From assembly GCA_017548765.1 (NCBI GenBank), contig JAFYZH010000096.1, positions 19,153 to 83,152 of the forward strand: 64,000 bases of DNA, given 5' to 3'. The notes under the pieces are model-generated. The model saw only the letters and a program-made list of their open reading frames with translations, was not told the DNA's origin and did no database searches. The stretch is from Lachnospiraceae bacterium. Lineage in GTDB: Bacteria > Bacillota > Clostridia > Lachnospirales > Lachnospiraceae. Shown in pieces: positions 51,294 to 62,770 of this stretch. The translations under genes and the position numbers were made by a program. Numbering within the stretch: the stretch's first letter is position 1; each line of letters begins with the position of its first letter.

Positions 51294-52229
51294 ATGGAGA
51301 TCATCGAAGGAAAGAAAACGCAGGTGCTGCCGGCGGCGGAGACCGTAGTGACGGTCGGTAAGTTTGACGGCCTGCATCTGGGACATCAAAAGATATTCCG
51401 GACATTGCTGGAAGAAAAAAAGAATACCGGGCGCCCTGCCGTTGTCTTTACGTTTTCGAGTTCTCCGTATGAGAAGCTCGGGAACGGACGGCAGAAGCGG
51501 ATCATATCCGAGACGCAGAAGCGCCGTCGCCTGGAGGATATGGGCATCGACTATCTGGTGGAGTGTCCGTTCTCCGATAAGATCATGAAGATGTCGCCAC
51601 AGGAGTTTGTGGATGAATTCATGCTGCGCAGGATGCACGCGAAAGCAGTCTGCGTGGGCAATGATTTCCGGTTTGGCTACCACCGTGCCGGCGATCCGGA
51701 TTTCCTTCGCGCCTACGGCGAGGAGAAAGACTTCACCGTTCAGGTGTTGGATAAAGAGTATTACAACGACGAGGCGATCAGCAGCACGCGCATCCGCGAA
51801 TGCCTGTTAAAAGGGCGGATCGAAGAGGCAAATACGATGCTGGGCTATCGCTACAGTTTCATCGGCGAGGTCATGCACGGCCGGAAAGTAGGCAGGACCA
51901 TGAATATGCCGACCATCAACCAGTTCCCGGAGGAGGATGTCATCCTGCCGCCGTTCGGAGTCTATGCTTCGCAAGTTACATTGCCCGACAACAGTAAGTG
52001 GGCAGGTGTCACGAACATCGGCATCCGACCGACCTTCCGCGAGGACAATGACCGCAAAGTGATCACGGCAGAGACGCACCTCATCGGTTTCGAAGGGGAC
52101 CTGTACGGTCAGGTCGCTGTGGTCGAATTGCTGAAAATGATACGGCCTGAGATCCGTTTTTCTTCGGTGGATGAATTGGTCGTTCAGATGCAAAAAGACA
52201 AGGAAACAGCAGGTTTTTACGCATCTTGA
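51294..52229 (+). CDS. ribF: Bifunctional riboflavin kinase/FAD synthetase
   Basis: This 311-residue enzyme converts riboflavin to FMN and FAD. The N-terminal adenylyltransferase part has VTVGKFDGLHLGHQKIF (near 20), EFVDEFMLRRMHAKAVCVGNDFRFG, cited by GNDFRFG, and SSTRIRECL. The C-terminal kinase part has GRTMNMPTINQFP and GVYAS. Its stop codon lies in the -35 of the next promoter. Confidence 0.95.
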   Translation: MEIIEGKKTQVLPAAETVVTVGKFDGLHLGHQKIFRTLLEEKKNTGRPAVVFTFSSSPYEKLGNGRQKRIISETQKRRRLEDMGIDYLVECPFSDKIMKMSPQEFVDEFMLRRMHAKAVCVGNDFRFGYHRAGDPDFLRAYGEEKDFTVQVLDKEYYNDEAISSTRIRECLLKGRIEEANTMLGYRYSFIGEVMHGRKVGRTMNMPTINQFPEEDVILPPFGVYASQVTLPDNSKWAGVTNIGIRPTFREDNDRKVITAETHLIGFEGDLYGQVAVVELLKMIRPEIRFSSVDELVVQMQKDKETAGFYAS

Positions 52230-52254
52230 CAAGATAAAATAAGTTTGCTATAAT
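52226..52254 (+). promoter_or_regulatory. Consensus promoter of the NlpC/P60 hydrolase gene
   Basis: Perfect TTGACA (52226-52231), 17-base spacer, perfect TATAAT (52249-52254). The -35 contains the TGA stop of ribF. A perfect promoter would be strong unless repressed, which fits the tandem repeat at its start site. Confidence 0.92.
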
Positions 52255-52259
52255 TGCGT

Positions 52260-52276
52260 CGTAACAATTTTGTAAC
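52260..52276 (+). promoter_or_regulatory. Candidate WalR-type box at the hydrolase start site
   Basis: CGTAAC (52260-52265), five bases, TGTAAC (52271-52276): one mismatch to TGTWAH-N5-TGTWAH. It overlaps the expected transcription start (about 52261). WalR controls NlpC/P60-type wall hydrolases in other Firmicutes; a site here would be expected to repress. Confidence 0.42.
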
Positions 52277-52344
52277 ATTTATGAGGACATCGGAAGTGTG
52301 CAAATATTGCCGCTGTCCATGTAAAAGCTACGGAGGTTATTGAT

Positions 52345-53961
52345 TTGAAAGATAAATTGCTTCCGTTCTTCTCGAAGTATCGTAAGTTGATCGCATCGGG
52401 GCTTTGGCTCGTGGCCATGATCGTTTTGCTTGTCGTAATGATCCTGACGAGCCGTGGAGATGCGGATAAGGGCAGCAGGTCCTTTGGATCGTCAACTACG
52501 TTTCGGAAAGAAGAACTGGAACAGAATTATGCAGCAAGCCTGAATAATGGTTATATATCTCATTCCCAATACGAACGCATTTGCACCATCCTTGATGGCC
52601 TGTCTTCGGATGAGGAGATCTCGCTCGCCGATCTGGAGGGCCTCTTAGCATCGGTCGCTGCGGGCGAAGACATTACGTTTGATCCGAATTCGCAGAATGA
52701 TCTGTCGAAGATCGCGGCGAGCCTTTTTGAGACGGAGCCCGACTCTTTAAACACAGAACCGGCTTCTGCGTCATCGGAAGTCGAGACTTCCACCGAAGAG
52801 CCCACCACCGAGGAACCGACCACGCAGGAACCGACTACGGAAGCTGCTAAGGCGCTCGGACCGAATGGTGAAAGACTGGCCCAGATCGTTGCGAAATTTG
52901 TCGGTCCGCGCAGATACATCGGCGACGTTTCCGTTGTTACCGACATCCAGGTGCTGGGCGTTACCGAGGACGGCGAATGCATCATCCTTCCCGAATGGGA
53001 ATGTGCTGAGATCGGTAAGGTCTATGATGCCGGAGTGAATGTATTCAACATCCGTTATCAGGGACTGGACACCATCTTTGAGTTCGTAGCGGCCGATCCG
53101 CGCGAAAGCGTTATGGATGGCTTTAATAATCTCGGCGTCGTCATCGCTAAGAACTATTTGAACGTGCGCAACGCTCCGAGTACGAAGACCGGTAAGATCG
53201 TCGGTAAACTGTATAAGTACAGTGGGGTCGACCTTTTGGAACCTTCCGCAGACGGCCAGTGGTTCCACATCATTTCCAATGAAGTCGATGGCTGGATCAA
53301 TGCAGAGTTTGTAGCAGTTGGTGAAGAAGCGAGACAACTCGCGATCAATAACTGCTTCCCCGGTATCAAAGTTACCGCGAAGCTTTTGAACGTTCGTTCC
53401 GGACCTTCGAAAAAGCACGAGATCATTACCCAGATCTCTAAGGGATCGGTATTTGTCGTGACCGGTTTCGAAGGAGAGTGGATCAAGATCGACCTCGGTT
53501 CCGAAGATGAAGGTTATATCCACAGCGATTACACCGACTGGTTATACATGTTGCCTGAGGCAGTAGAGTATACGGAACCTGAGATCAGCCCGATCCGTAA
53601 GCAACTCATCGATTTCGCGATGGAGTACCTCGGCGGTACCTATAAGTACGGCGGAACGAAGCTGGGCGTAGCCGTTGACTGCTCCGGTTTCACGATGCGT
53701 GTATTCGAGCACTTCGGTTATGAATTGTCCAGAACGGCAGCTTACCAGATGAAGAATAACGGTGTTCCGGTCGATTATAAAGACATGAAACCGGGTGATC
53801 TGATCTTCTTCTGGAGTAATAAACGTAATTGTGTCGGCCACGTCGGCATCTACATCGGAAACGGTAAGATGATCCATGCGGCGAGTGAGAAACGAGGCAT
53901 CGTTATCGACCGGTACGATTACATGACGCCGATCGGCGCCAGAAACATTTTAGGTGATTGA
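52345..53961 (+). CDS. Cell-wall hydrolase with two SH3b domains and NlpC/P60
   Basis: A 538-residue exported protein starting at TTG behind CGGAGG. It has an N-terminal signal anchor (about 16-36), a Ser/Thr/Glu linker with EEPTTEEPTTQEPTTEA (about 148-170), an Ig-like domain opening VGPRRYIGDVSVVTDI (about 185-250), two SH3b domains (about 265-330 and 335-395: LNVRNAPS, LNVRSGPS) and a C-terminal NlpC/P60 peptidase with Cys in DCSGF, His in GHVGIY and a second His in MIHAAS. It should cut wall peptides between D-Glu and the diamino acid. The active counterpart of the degenerate protein at 37027. Confidence 0.93.
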   Translation: MKDKLLPFFSKYRKLIASGLWLVAMIVLLVVMILTSRGDADKGSRSFGSSTTFRKEELEQNYAASLNNGYISHSQYERICTILDGLSSDEEISLADLEGLLASVAAGEDITFDPNSQNDLSKIAASLFETEPDSLNTEPASASSEVETSTEEPTTEEPTTQEPTTEAAKALGPNGERLAQIVAKFVGPRRYIGDVSVVTDIQVLGVTEDGECIILPEWECAEIGKVYDAGVNVFNIRYQGLDTIFEFVAADPRESVMDGFNNLGVVIAKNYLNVRNAPSTKTGKIVGKLYKYSGVDLLEPSADGQWFHIISNEVDGWINAEFVAVGEEARQLAINNCFPGIKVTAKLLNVRSGPSKKHEIITQISKGSVFVVTGFEGEWIKIDLGSEDEGYIHSDYTDWLYMLPEAVEYTEPEISPIRKQLIDFAMEYLGGTYKYGGTKLGVAVDCSGFTMRVFEHFGYELSRTAAYQMKNNGVPVDYKDMKPGDLIFFWSNKRNCVGHVGIYIGNGKMIHAASEKRGIVIDRYDYMTPIGARNILGD

Positions 53962-54000
53962 TATGAGTACGGAGGAAGTCCTCCGAATATCGAAAATACG

Positions 54001-54030
54001 AAAGACCCGGAAATCGTTTCCGGGTCTTTT
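54001..54030 (+). terminator. Terminator after the NlpC/P60 hydrolase
   Basis: AAAGACCCGGAAA (54001-54013) pairs with TTTCCGGGTCTTT (54017-54029), ending in a T-run. Confidence 0.92.
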
Positions 54031-54034
54031 ATAC

Positions 54035-54063
54035 TTGTATCTTTTGCTTAAATTTGGTATAAT
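54035..54063 (+). promoter_or_regulatory. Promoter of ftsK
   Basis: TTGTAT (54035-54040), 17-base spacer, perfect TATAAT (54058-54063), immediately after the terminator. Confidence 0.78.
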
Positions 54064-54146
54064 ATTCCTTGTGGGACGCAGTGCCATTATTTGGCGTGCG
54101 TAAAACACGGAAGAAGGAAAAAATGACTTAGTTTTTCAGGTGGCAG

Positions 54147-57122
54147 ATGCGCTTGCAAACTGCCACGGGAAGGATCAGTACATTGGCTGCAAATAGCAAC
54201 AAAAACGGAAGTTCATCTTCCGGCAGCGGACATCGCACGACGCCGCAACGCACGAGATCGACATCGGAACGCGAAAACAGTACGCGGGAACGGAACATGA
54301 CTAAAAACGCAGACGTAACGCTGCGTAACGAGATTTTGGTCCTGCTTATGTTTGCATTGTCGATCCTCTTGTTTTTGAGTAACTTCAAACTCTGCGGACC
54401 GATCGGTGAGCTCTTAAAGAACCTCACGTTCGGCCTGTTCGGGATCATTGGTTACATCGTACCGGTTTTGATCATCATTGCCACGGTCTATTACATCATC
54501 AAGCGTAAGGAAACTTCGATTTCCGCAGGTAAGATCGTATGTATGGCGACCATGGTCGTTTCGGTGTGCACATTTACCGAGCTTTTGCGTCATTCCGGTG
54601 CGGATTCCGACATGTCTATCGGCGCGATCTATAAGACCGCGATGGAAGGTAAGGGCGGCGGACTGATCGGCTGCATCCTGGTGAAGATCCTGGTTCCCAT
54701 CTTCGGTATCATCGCATCTTACGTTATCGATATCGTGATCTTCCTGATCGCTGTTGTGCTTCTTACACGTTTCTCGATCACGGAAGCGATAAAGGAACGT
54801 TCGACTTCGGTTGCGCGTCATGCGAACCGTGACCTCGAAGTGAGACGCGAGCGTAAGAAGATCCGCGTGCAGGAGCGCGAGGCGATGCAGCAGCTCAAAC
54901 TGGATCAGGAGCGCATCGATTCCGAGCGGCGTCTGGAGATCGCACGTAAGGAACAGCAGGCACGCGCAGGCCTCGGCGGTTTACCTCTGCCGAGCGGAAA
55001 TGCCGCGGATGCCACCGTGTCGAAGGATGGTAAGGTCCAGAACCCCGTTTACAACGAAGTAAAGAAAACGAAGACCGGAAGCTTTTCGGTCACATATAAT
55101 AACCAGACTAAGATCGTTTCCATGGATCCCGATGAGGATATCCCTCCGATCGAGACCATCCATGGCGACATTGAGGAACCTGTGGTACGCCCCGTTTCGG
55201 ATGCGAATTCCACGTCCGCCCGCCCGATGCGGGCGCCCGGTACCGGAAGTTCGGAACCTTCAACGGTCCGCAATGCCGTAGCTGCGGCTGCGAGCGCCGC
55301 GATGGGAAGAAAAGACCTTCCTTCGACGGGCAATGTTACGCCCCATACCGGTTCCGCGCAGAGCGGCCCTTCACAGAGCCCCCGCCCGTCCGGTGGCAAC
55401 AACATCACTGCGGACGCATTGACCCGTTCGCTAGGCGACGATCCGGACGTTAAGACCATCGTTACATCTTCCGGCCGCGTGATCACACACGAAGTCGGAC
55501 AGGGCGGCCAGAGTAAGGTTCCCTCGATGAAGCGCGAGGGCGAGGCGACGATCTTCGAAGAGGTTTCCGCCGCATTGGCCCCGGTAAAGCCGTATATCGA
55601 GCCGAAGGAATACGTATTCCCGCCGATATCGCTTTTGAATAAAGGCATCGGTAAGGGCGGCCGCAATATGGACAATGAACTCCGCGAGAATGCACTGAAG
55701 TTGCAGCAGACCCTGCAGAACTTCGGCGTCGGAGTCACCGTAACGAATGTAAGCTGCGGACCTACGGTCACACGGTACGAGCTTTCGCCGGAACAGGGCG
55801 TTAAGGTCAGCCAGATCGTGCGTTTGCAGGACGATATCAAGCTGAACCTCGCGGCGCCGGACATCCGTATCGAGGCGCCGATCCCCGGAAAGGCAGCCAT
55901 CGGTATCGAGATCCCGAACCGCGAGAGCGCATCGGTCATGTTGCGCGATCTTCTGGACACCGATGATTTCCGCAATGCATCTTCCAAACTGTCGTTTGGC
56001 GCAGGTAAGGATATCGGCGGCCAGAACATCATCTCGGATATCGGTAAGATGCCGCACCTTTTGATCGCGGGCGCTACCGGTTCCGGTAAATCCGTTTGTA
56101 TCAATACGATCATCATGAGTATCCTCTATAAGGCGAAGCCATCGGAAGTTAAACTCATCCTGATCGACCCGAAGGTCGTAGAACTTTCGGTCTATAATGG
56201 CATCCCGCACCTGATGATCCCTGTCGTCACAGATCCGAAGAAGGCATCCGGAGCCCTGTCCTGGGCAGTTTCCGAGATGACCCAGCGTTATAAGAAATTC
56301 GCCGATCTGTCCGTCCGTGATCTGAAGGGCTACAACGAAAAGATCGCCGAGCAGGCGAAGGCAGAGCCGGATAAACCGGGACTGCGTCCGCTGCCGCAGA
56401 TCGTTATCATCGTCGATGAACTTGCCGACCTGATGATGGTCGCACCCGGCGAGGTAGAAGATTCCATCTGCCGTCTGGCCCAGATGGCACGTGCCGCAGG
56501 TCTGCATTTGATCCTCGCGACCCAGCGTCCCTCGGTCAATGTCATCACCGGCGTCATCAAAGCAAACGTACCTTCCCGTATCGCATTTTCCGTTTCCTCC
56601 GGTGTGGACTCCCGTACGATCCTCGATATGATCGGCGCGGAGAAACTGCTCGGGCGCGGCGACATGCTTTACTATCCGGCAGGCATCCAAAAGCCGCTGC
56701 GTGTACAGGGCGCCTTCGTCTCGGATAAGGAAGTCTCGGCTGTGGTCGAGTTCCTGACGAAGCAGAAGAACGTCATCGGCGGAGCGACAGAAGAAGCCGA
56801 CGAGATCAACCAGCACATCGAAGCATCCGCCTCCGGTAAGGATAAGGCAGCCGAAAGCGGAAACGACGCGCAGGAAGAGGATCGTTTCGCATTGGATGAG
56901 CTGTTCCGGGAAGCAGGACTACTGCTTGCGGGTAAGGATAAATGTTCCATCGGTATGCTGCAGCGAGCGTTCCGCATCGGTTTCAACCGTGCGGCCCGCA
57001 TCATCGATCAGCTGGCCGAAGCCGGCCTGGTCGGTGAGGAAGAAGGAACCAAACCGAGACGTGTCCTGATGACGCAGGAGCAGTTTGAGCAGTATTGCGA
57101 CGAGAATAATATTTCACGCTAA
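54147..57122 (+). CDS. ftsK: FtsK/SpoIIIE-family DNA translocase
   Basis: This 991-residue membrane-anchored motor pumps chromosomal DNA through the division or sporulation septum. It has a basic N-terminal tail, four transmembrane segments (about residues 65-215), a disordered linker (about 220-480), the alpha/beta motor with Walker A GATGSGKSVCIN (near 645) and Walker B IVIIVDELADLMM, and a C-terminal winged-helix gamma domain (about 920-985, ending RRVLMTQEQFEQY) for reading polar DNA signals. The ATG at 54147 has a weak AGGTGG; a TTG at 54183 with AAGGA eight bases upstream is an equally good start. Confidence 0.94.
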   Translation: MRLQTATGRISTLAANSNKNGSSSSGSGHRTTPQRTRSTSERENSTRERNMTKNADVTLRNEILVLLMFALSILLFLSNFKLCGPIGELLKNLTFGLFGIIGYIVPVLIIIATVYYIIKRKETSISAGKIVCMATMVVSVCTFTELLRHSGADSDMSIGAIYKTAMEGKGGGLIGCILVKILVPIFGIIASYVIDIVIFLIAVVLLTRFSITEAIKERSTSVARHANRDLEVRRERKKIRVQEREAMQQLKLDQERIDSERRLEIARKEQQARAGLGGLPLPSGNAADATVSKDGKVQNPVYNEVKKTKTGSFSVTYNNQTKIVSMDPDEDIPPIETIHGDIEEPVVRPVSDANSTSARPMRAPGTGSSEPSTVRNAVAAAASAAMGRKDLPSTGNVTPHTGSAQSGPSQSPRPSGGNNITADALTRSLGDDPDVKTIVTSSGRVITHEVGQGGQSKVPSMKREGEATIFEEVSAALAPVKPYIEPKEYVFPPISLLNKGIGKGGRNMDNELRENALKLQQTLQNFGVGVTVTNVSCGPTVTRYELSPEQGVKVSQIVRLQDDIKLNLAAPDIRIEAPIPGKAAIGIEIPNRESASVMLRDLLDTDDFRNASSKLSFGAGKDIGGQNIISDIGKMPHLLIAGATGSGKSVCINTIIMSILYKAKPSEVKLILIDPKVVELSVYNGIPHLMIPVVTDPKKASGALSWAVSEMTQRYKKFADLSVRDLKGYNEKIAEQAKAEPDKPGLRPLPQIVIIVDELADLMMVAPGEVEDSICRLAQMARAAGLHLILATQRPSVNVITGVIKANVPSRIAFSVSSGVDSRTILDMIGAEKLLGRGDMLYYPAGIQKPLRVQGAFVSDKEVSAVVEFLTKQKNVIGGATEEADEINQHIEASASGKDKAAESGNDAQEEDRFALDELFREAGLLLAGKDKCSIGMLQRAFRIGFNRAARIIDQLAEAGLVGEEEGTKPRRVLMTQEQFEQYCDENNISR

Positions 57123-57137
57123 GAATGGAGATAAAAC

Positions 57138-58811
57138 ATGAAGACCGATATTGAGATCGCACAGGAAGTCGAACTTTCACCGATCACGGAAGTTGCGCAA
57201 AAAACACTTGGGATCGATCCCGACGATCTGGAACTCTACGGAAAGTATAAGGCGAAGTTTTCGGATGCTCTCGAGAAGAAAGTATCCCGTAAGAAGAACG
57301 GCAAGCTGATCCTGGTGACGGCGATCAACCCGACCCCTGCCGGCGAGGGTAAGACGACCGTAACGGTCGGCCTGGGCCAGGCACTCGGACGCCTGAAGAA
57401 GAAGTCCCTCATCTGTCTGCGCGAGCCCTCTCTGGGGCCGTGCTTCGGAATCAAGGGCGGTGCTGCCGGCGGCGGCTACTCCCAGGTCGTTCCGATGGAA
57501 GACTTGAACCTGCATTTTACCGGCGATTTCCACGCGATCACATCGGCAAATAACTTGCTGGCTGCGCTGCTTGATAACCACATCCAGCAGGGCAATGCTC
57601 TCGGCATCGATCCAAGACAGATCACCTGGAAGCGTTGTGAGGACATGAACGACCGCGCCCTGCGTAATATCGTGATCGGCCTCGGTTCCCGCACGGACGG
57701 CGTTCCGCGTGAGGATCACTTCGTCATCACCGTTGCGACCGAGATCATGGCGGTTCTTTGCCTGGCTTCTGACATGGAAGACCTGAAGGCGAGACTGGCA
57801 CGCATCATCGTCGGTTATCGTTACGACCAGACGCCTGTTACTGCAGCGGATCTGCAGGCGGTAGGCGCGATGGCAGCGCTTTTGAAAGACGCGATCAAGC
57901 CGAATCTCATCCAGACGCTGGAGCATACACCCGCGATCGTACACGGCGGACCGTTTGCAAACATTGCCCACGGTTGCAACTCCGTACGTGCGACGAAGCT
58001 GGGTCTGAAGCTCGCGGACTATGTGGTTACGGAAGCAGGCTTCGGCGCGGACTTAGGCGCTGAGAAGTTTTTAGACATCAAATGCCGCGTAGCCGGCCTG
58101 AAACCGGATGCAGTCGTTCTCGTAGCGACCGCGCGCGCACTCAAATACAACGGCGGAGCGCCGAAGGATCAGCTCAACAACGAGAACATCCCCGCGCTGA
58201 AGGCCGGTATCGAAAACCTCGGAAAGCATATCGAGAACATCCAGAAGTATGGCGTACCGATCGTGGTAGCTCTGAATGCCTTCGTTTCCGATACCGAGGC
58301 AGAATATAAGATCATCGAAGAGTATTGCCGTGAACGCGGCTGCGCATTCTCCCTGGCGCGTGTTTGGGAGAAGGGCGGCGCCGGCGGCGAGGATCTGGCG
58401 AAGACCGTCCTGAAGACGATCAAGGAGAAGCCGAGCGAGTATAAGCCGCTCTACGAGCTGAACCGTCCGATCCGTGAGAAGATCGAGACCATCTGTAAAG
58501 AGATCTACGGCGCGAAGGAAGTTACCTATGCGGCCGCAGCTTCGAAGATGATCGATAAATTCGAGAAGATGGGCTTTGGGGAGCTGCCCATCTGCATAGC
58601 GAAAAACCAATATTCCCTGTCGGATGACCCGACACTGCTGGGCCGTCCGAAAGATTTTACCGTAAATATCCGCGAGGTCTATGTCAATGCCGGCGCCGGT
58701 TTTATCGTTGCGCTGACCGGCACGATCATGACCATGCCCGGACTTCCGAAGACGCCGGCGGCATTCTCCATCGACGTTAACGAAGAGGGACGGATCACCG
58801 GATTGTTCTAA
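57138..58811 (+). CDS. fhs: Formate--tetrahydrofolate ligase
   Basis: A 557-residue ATP-dependent enzyme that makes 10-formyltetrahydrofolate. It has the P-loop [14 protein letters not shown] (near 72), [19 protein letters not shown] and [16 protein letters not shown], both strongly conserved in the family. It supplies formyl units for purN (26 kb) and fmt (61.8 kb), and for one-carbon metabolism. It lies 15 bases after ftsK and probably shares its transcript. Confidence 0.97.
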   Translation: MKTDIEIAQEVELSPITEVAQKTLGIDPDDLELYGKYKAKFSDALEKKVSRKKNGKLILVTAINPTPAGEGKTTVTVGLGQALGRLKKKSLICLREPSLGPCFGIKGGAAGGGYSQVVPMEDLNLHFTGDFHAITSANNLLAALLDNHIQQGNALGIDPRQITWKRCEDMNDRALRNIVIGLGSRTDGVPREDHFVITVATEIMAVLCLASDMEDLKARLARIIVGYRYDQTPVTAADLQAVGAMAALLKDAIKPNLIQTLEHTPAIVHGGPFANIAHGCNSVRATKLGLKLADYVVTEAGFGADLGAEKFLDIKCRVAGLKPDAVVLVATARALKYNGGAPKDQLNNENIPALKAGIENLGKHIENIQKYGVPIVVALNAFVSDTEAEYKIIEEYCRERGCAFSLARVWEKGGAGGEDLAKTVLKTIKEKPSEYKPLYELNRPIREKIETICKEIYGAKEVTYAAAASKMIDKFEKMGFGELPICIAKNQYSLSDDPTLLGRPKDFTVNIREVYVNAGAGFIVALTGTIMTMPGLPKTPAAFSIDVNEEGRITGLF

Positions 58812-58889
58812 ATGGACCGTTTGATCGAGTAGGCGTGATTATTCCCACCTACTCGATTCCGTTAAAAACTCAGAAAGGACCGATCGCCG

Positions 58890-61208
<2,319 letters not shown>

Positions 61209-61262
61209 TGCAGATCCTATAGAGATAATAGTATCGAATGCATAGATGAAACGGAGGTTTTT

Positions 61263-61739
61263 ATGGCAATTCGAAAGATCAGAGAGTTCGGGGACAATGT
61301 TCTCCGTAAACAGTGCAAAGAAGTAAAAGAGGTGACGGGACGTGTCCGCACGTTGATCGAGGATATGATCGACACCATGTACGAAGCAAACGGCGTAGGC
61401 CTCGCGGCTCCGCAGGTCGGCGTGATGAAGCGTATCGTGGTGATCGATGTCGGAGACGGTCCCATCGTATTTATCAATCCGAAGATCCTTAAGACAGATG
61501 GGGAACAGTTCGGAACGGAAGGCTGCCTGAGCTTACCCGGTAAGATGGCGTACGTACGTCGTCCGAATTATGTAAAGGCATGTGCTTACGATATCGATAT
61601 GAACTATTTCGAGATCGAAGGGGAGGAACTTCTGGCACGTGCGATCTGCCATGAGCTGGATCATCTGGACGGTGTGCTGTACATTGACCGCAAGGAAGGC
61701 GAGCTTCTGGACAGCACCTACGTTTCGGAGGAAGAATAA
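61263..61739 (+). CDS. def: Peptide deformylase
   Basis: A 158-residue metallo-enzyme that removes the formyl group from nascent proteins. All three family motifs are intact: GVGLAAPQVG (near 46), EGCLSLPG (metal Cys near 90) and HELDHLDG (metal His pair and catalytic Glu near 132). ACGGAGGT precedes the ATG. It lies 38 bases before fmt. Confidence 0.97.
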   Translation: MAIRKIREFGDNVLRKQCKEVKEVTGRVRTLIEDMIDTMYEANGVGLAAPQVGVMKRIVVIDVGDGPIVFINPKILKTDGEQFGTEGCLSLPGKMAYVRRPNYVKACAYDIDMNYFEIEGEELLARAICHELDHLDGVLYIDRKEGELLDSTYVSEEE

Positions 61740-61777
61740 ACTGGAAATAGATTTTGATGAAATAGGGAGAGATAAGG

Positions 61778-62728
61778 ATGAGGATCGTTTTTATGGGAAC
61801 ACCGGATTTCGCGGTCGCATCGCTGGATGCTCTGATCAAGAATCCGTTTTTAAATGTCGTTGCTGTATTTACCCAGCCGGATAAATATCGCGGTAGAAAG
61901 GCGCAGGTCACATACTCGCCGGTGAAGGAAAAGGCCATTGAATTCAACATTCCGGTCTACACGCCGGTGAAGATCCGCGAGCAGGAGAATATCGATATCC
62001 TGAAGGAGATCGCGCCGGATATCATCGTTGTGGCGGCGTTCGGTCAGATCCTGCCGAAGGAGATCCTGGAACTGCCGAAGTACGGTTGTGTAAATGTGCA
62101 CGCTTCGTTGCTTCCGAAGTATCGTGGGGCGGCGCCGATCCAGAAGGTCATTCTGGACGGTGAGAAGGAGACCGGTGTTACCATCATGCAGATGGCGCAG
62201 GGACTCGACACCGGCGACATGCTGGCGCGTGTGAAGACGAAGATCCTGCCGACCGATACGGGCGAATCCTTGCATGATCGTCTGGCAGAGCTTTCGGGAC
62301 CGCTTCTGATCCGCACCCTCGATGCCATCGAGGCGGGTGAGGTACACCCCGAACCGCAGGATGACAAAAAGAGCTGCTATGCCGGCATGATCCACAAAGA
62401 GGACGGCCTTCTCGATTTCACGGAGTCGGCGGCCGCGTTGGAGCGCATGATCCGCGCATATTATCCCTGGCCGGGCGCTTATACGTACGTGAACGGACAG
62501 CAGCTGATCATTATCAAAGCTAAGATCCTTCCGGGCAATACGATCAAAAAACCGGGAACGGTAACATCCGCGACGCCCGAAGGTATCAATATCCAGACCG
62601 GTGACGGTATCCTGACAGTCACCGAACTTAAACTTCAGGGAAAGAAAGCTATGTCGGTCCGTGATTTCTTAAACGGAAACCGGCAGATCACCAACGGTAC
62701 TGTGTTTACACCGCAACCGGAAATGTAA
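61778..62728 (+). CDS. fmt: Methionyl-tRNA formyltransferase
   Basis: A 316-residue enzyme that formylates initiator Met-tRNA with 10-formyl-THF. FMGTPDFAVASLDAL at the N-terminus, the catalytic NVHASLLPKYRGAAPI (near 108), and the C-terminal tRNA-binding domain starting around 205. It pairs functionally with def upstream and fhs 3 kb upstream. Confidence 0.97.
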   Translation: MRIVFMGTPDFAVASLDALIKNPFLNVVAVFTQPDKYRGRKAQVTYSPVKEKAIEFNIPVYTPVKIREQENIDILKEIAPDIIVVAAFGQILPKEILELPKYGCVNVHASLLPKYRGAAPIQKVILDGEKETGVTIMQMAQGLDTGDMLARVKTKILPTDTGESLHDRLAELSGPLLIRTLDAIEAGEVHPEPQDDKKSCYAGMIHKEDGLLDFTESAAALERMIRAYYPWPGAYTYVNGQQLIIIKAKILPGNTIKKPGTVTSATPEGINIQTGDGILTVTELKLQGKKAMSVRDFLNGNRQITNGTVFTPQPEM

Positions 62729-62770
62729 AGATCTACGTAGACGATAAGCTACGGGATCCGGAGAGTGCCT

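Noticed and set aside
53971-53984. Hairpin GGAGG-AAGT-CCTCC resembling a masked Shine-Dalgarno
   Set aside because: No start codon follows at a usable distance, and it lies between a stop codon and a terminator.
58834-58857. Terminator between fhs and priA
   Set aside because: The inverted repeat ATCGAGTAGG/CTACTCGAT is clear but is followed by TCCGTTAAAA rather than a T-run, so it was left as a note in the priA entry.
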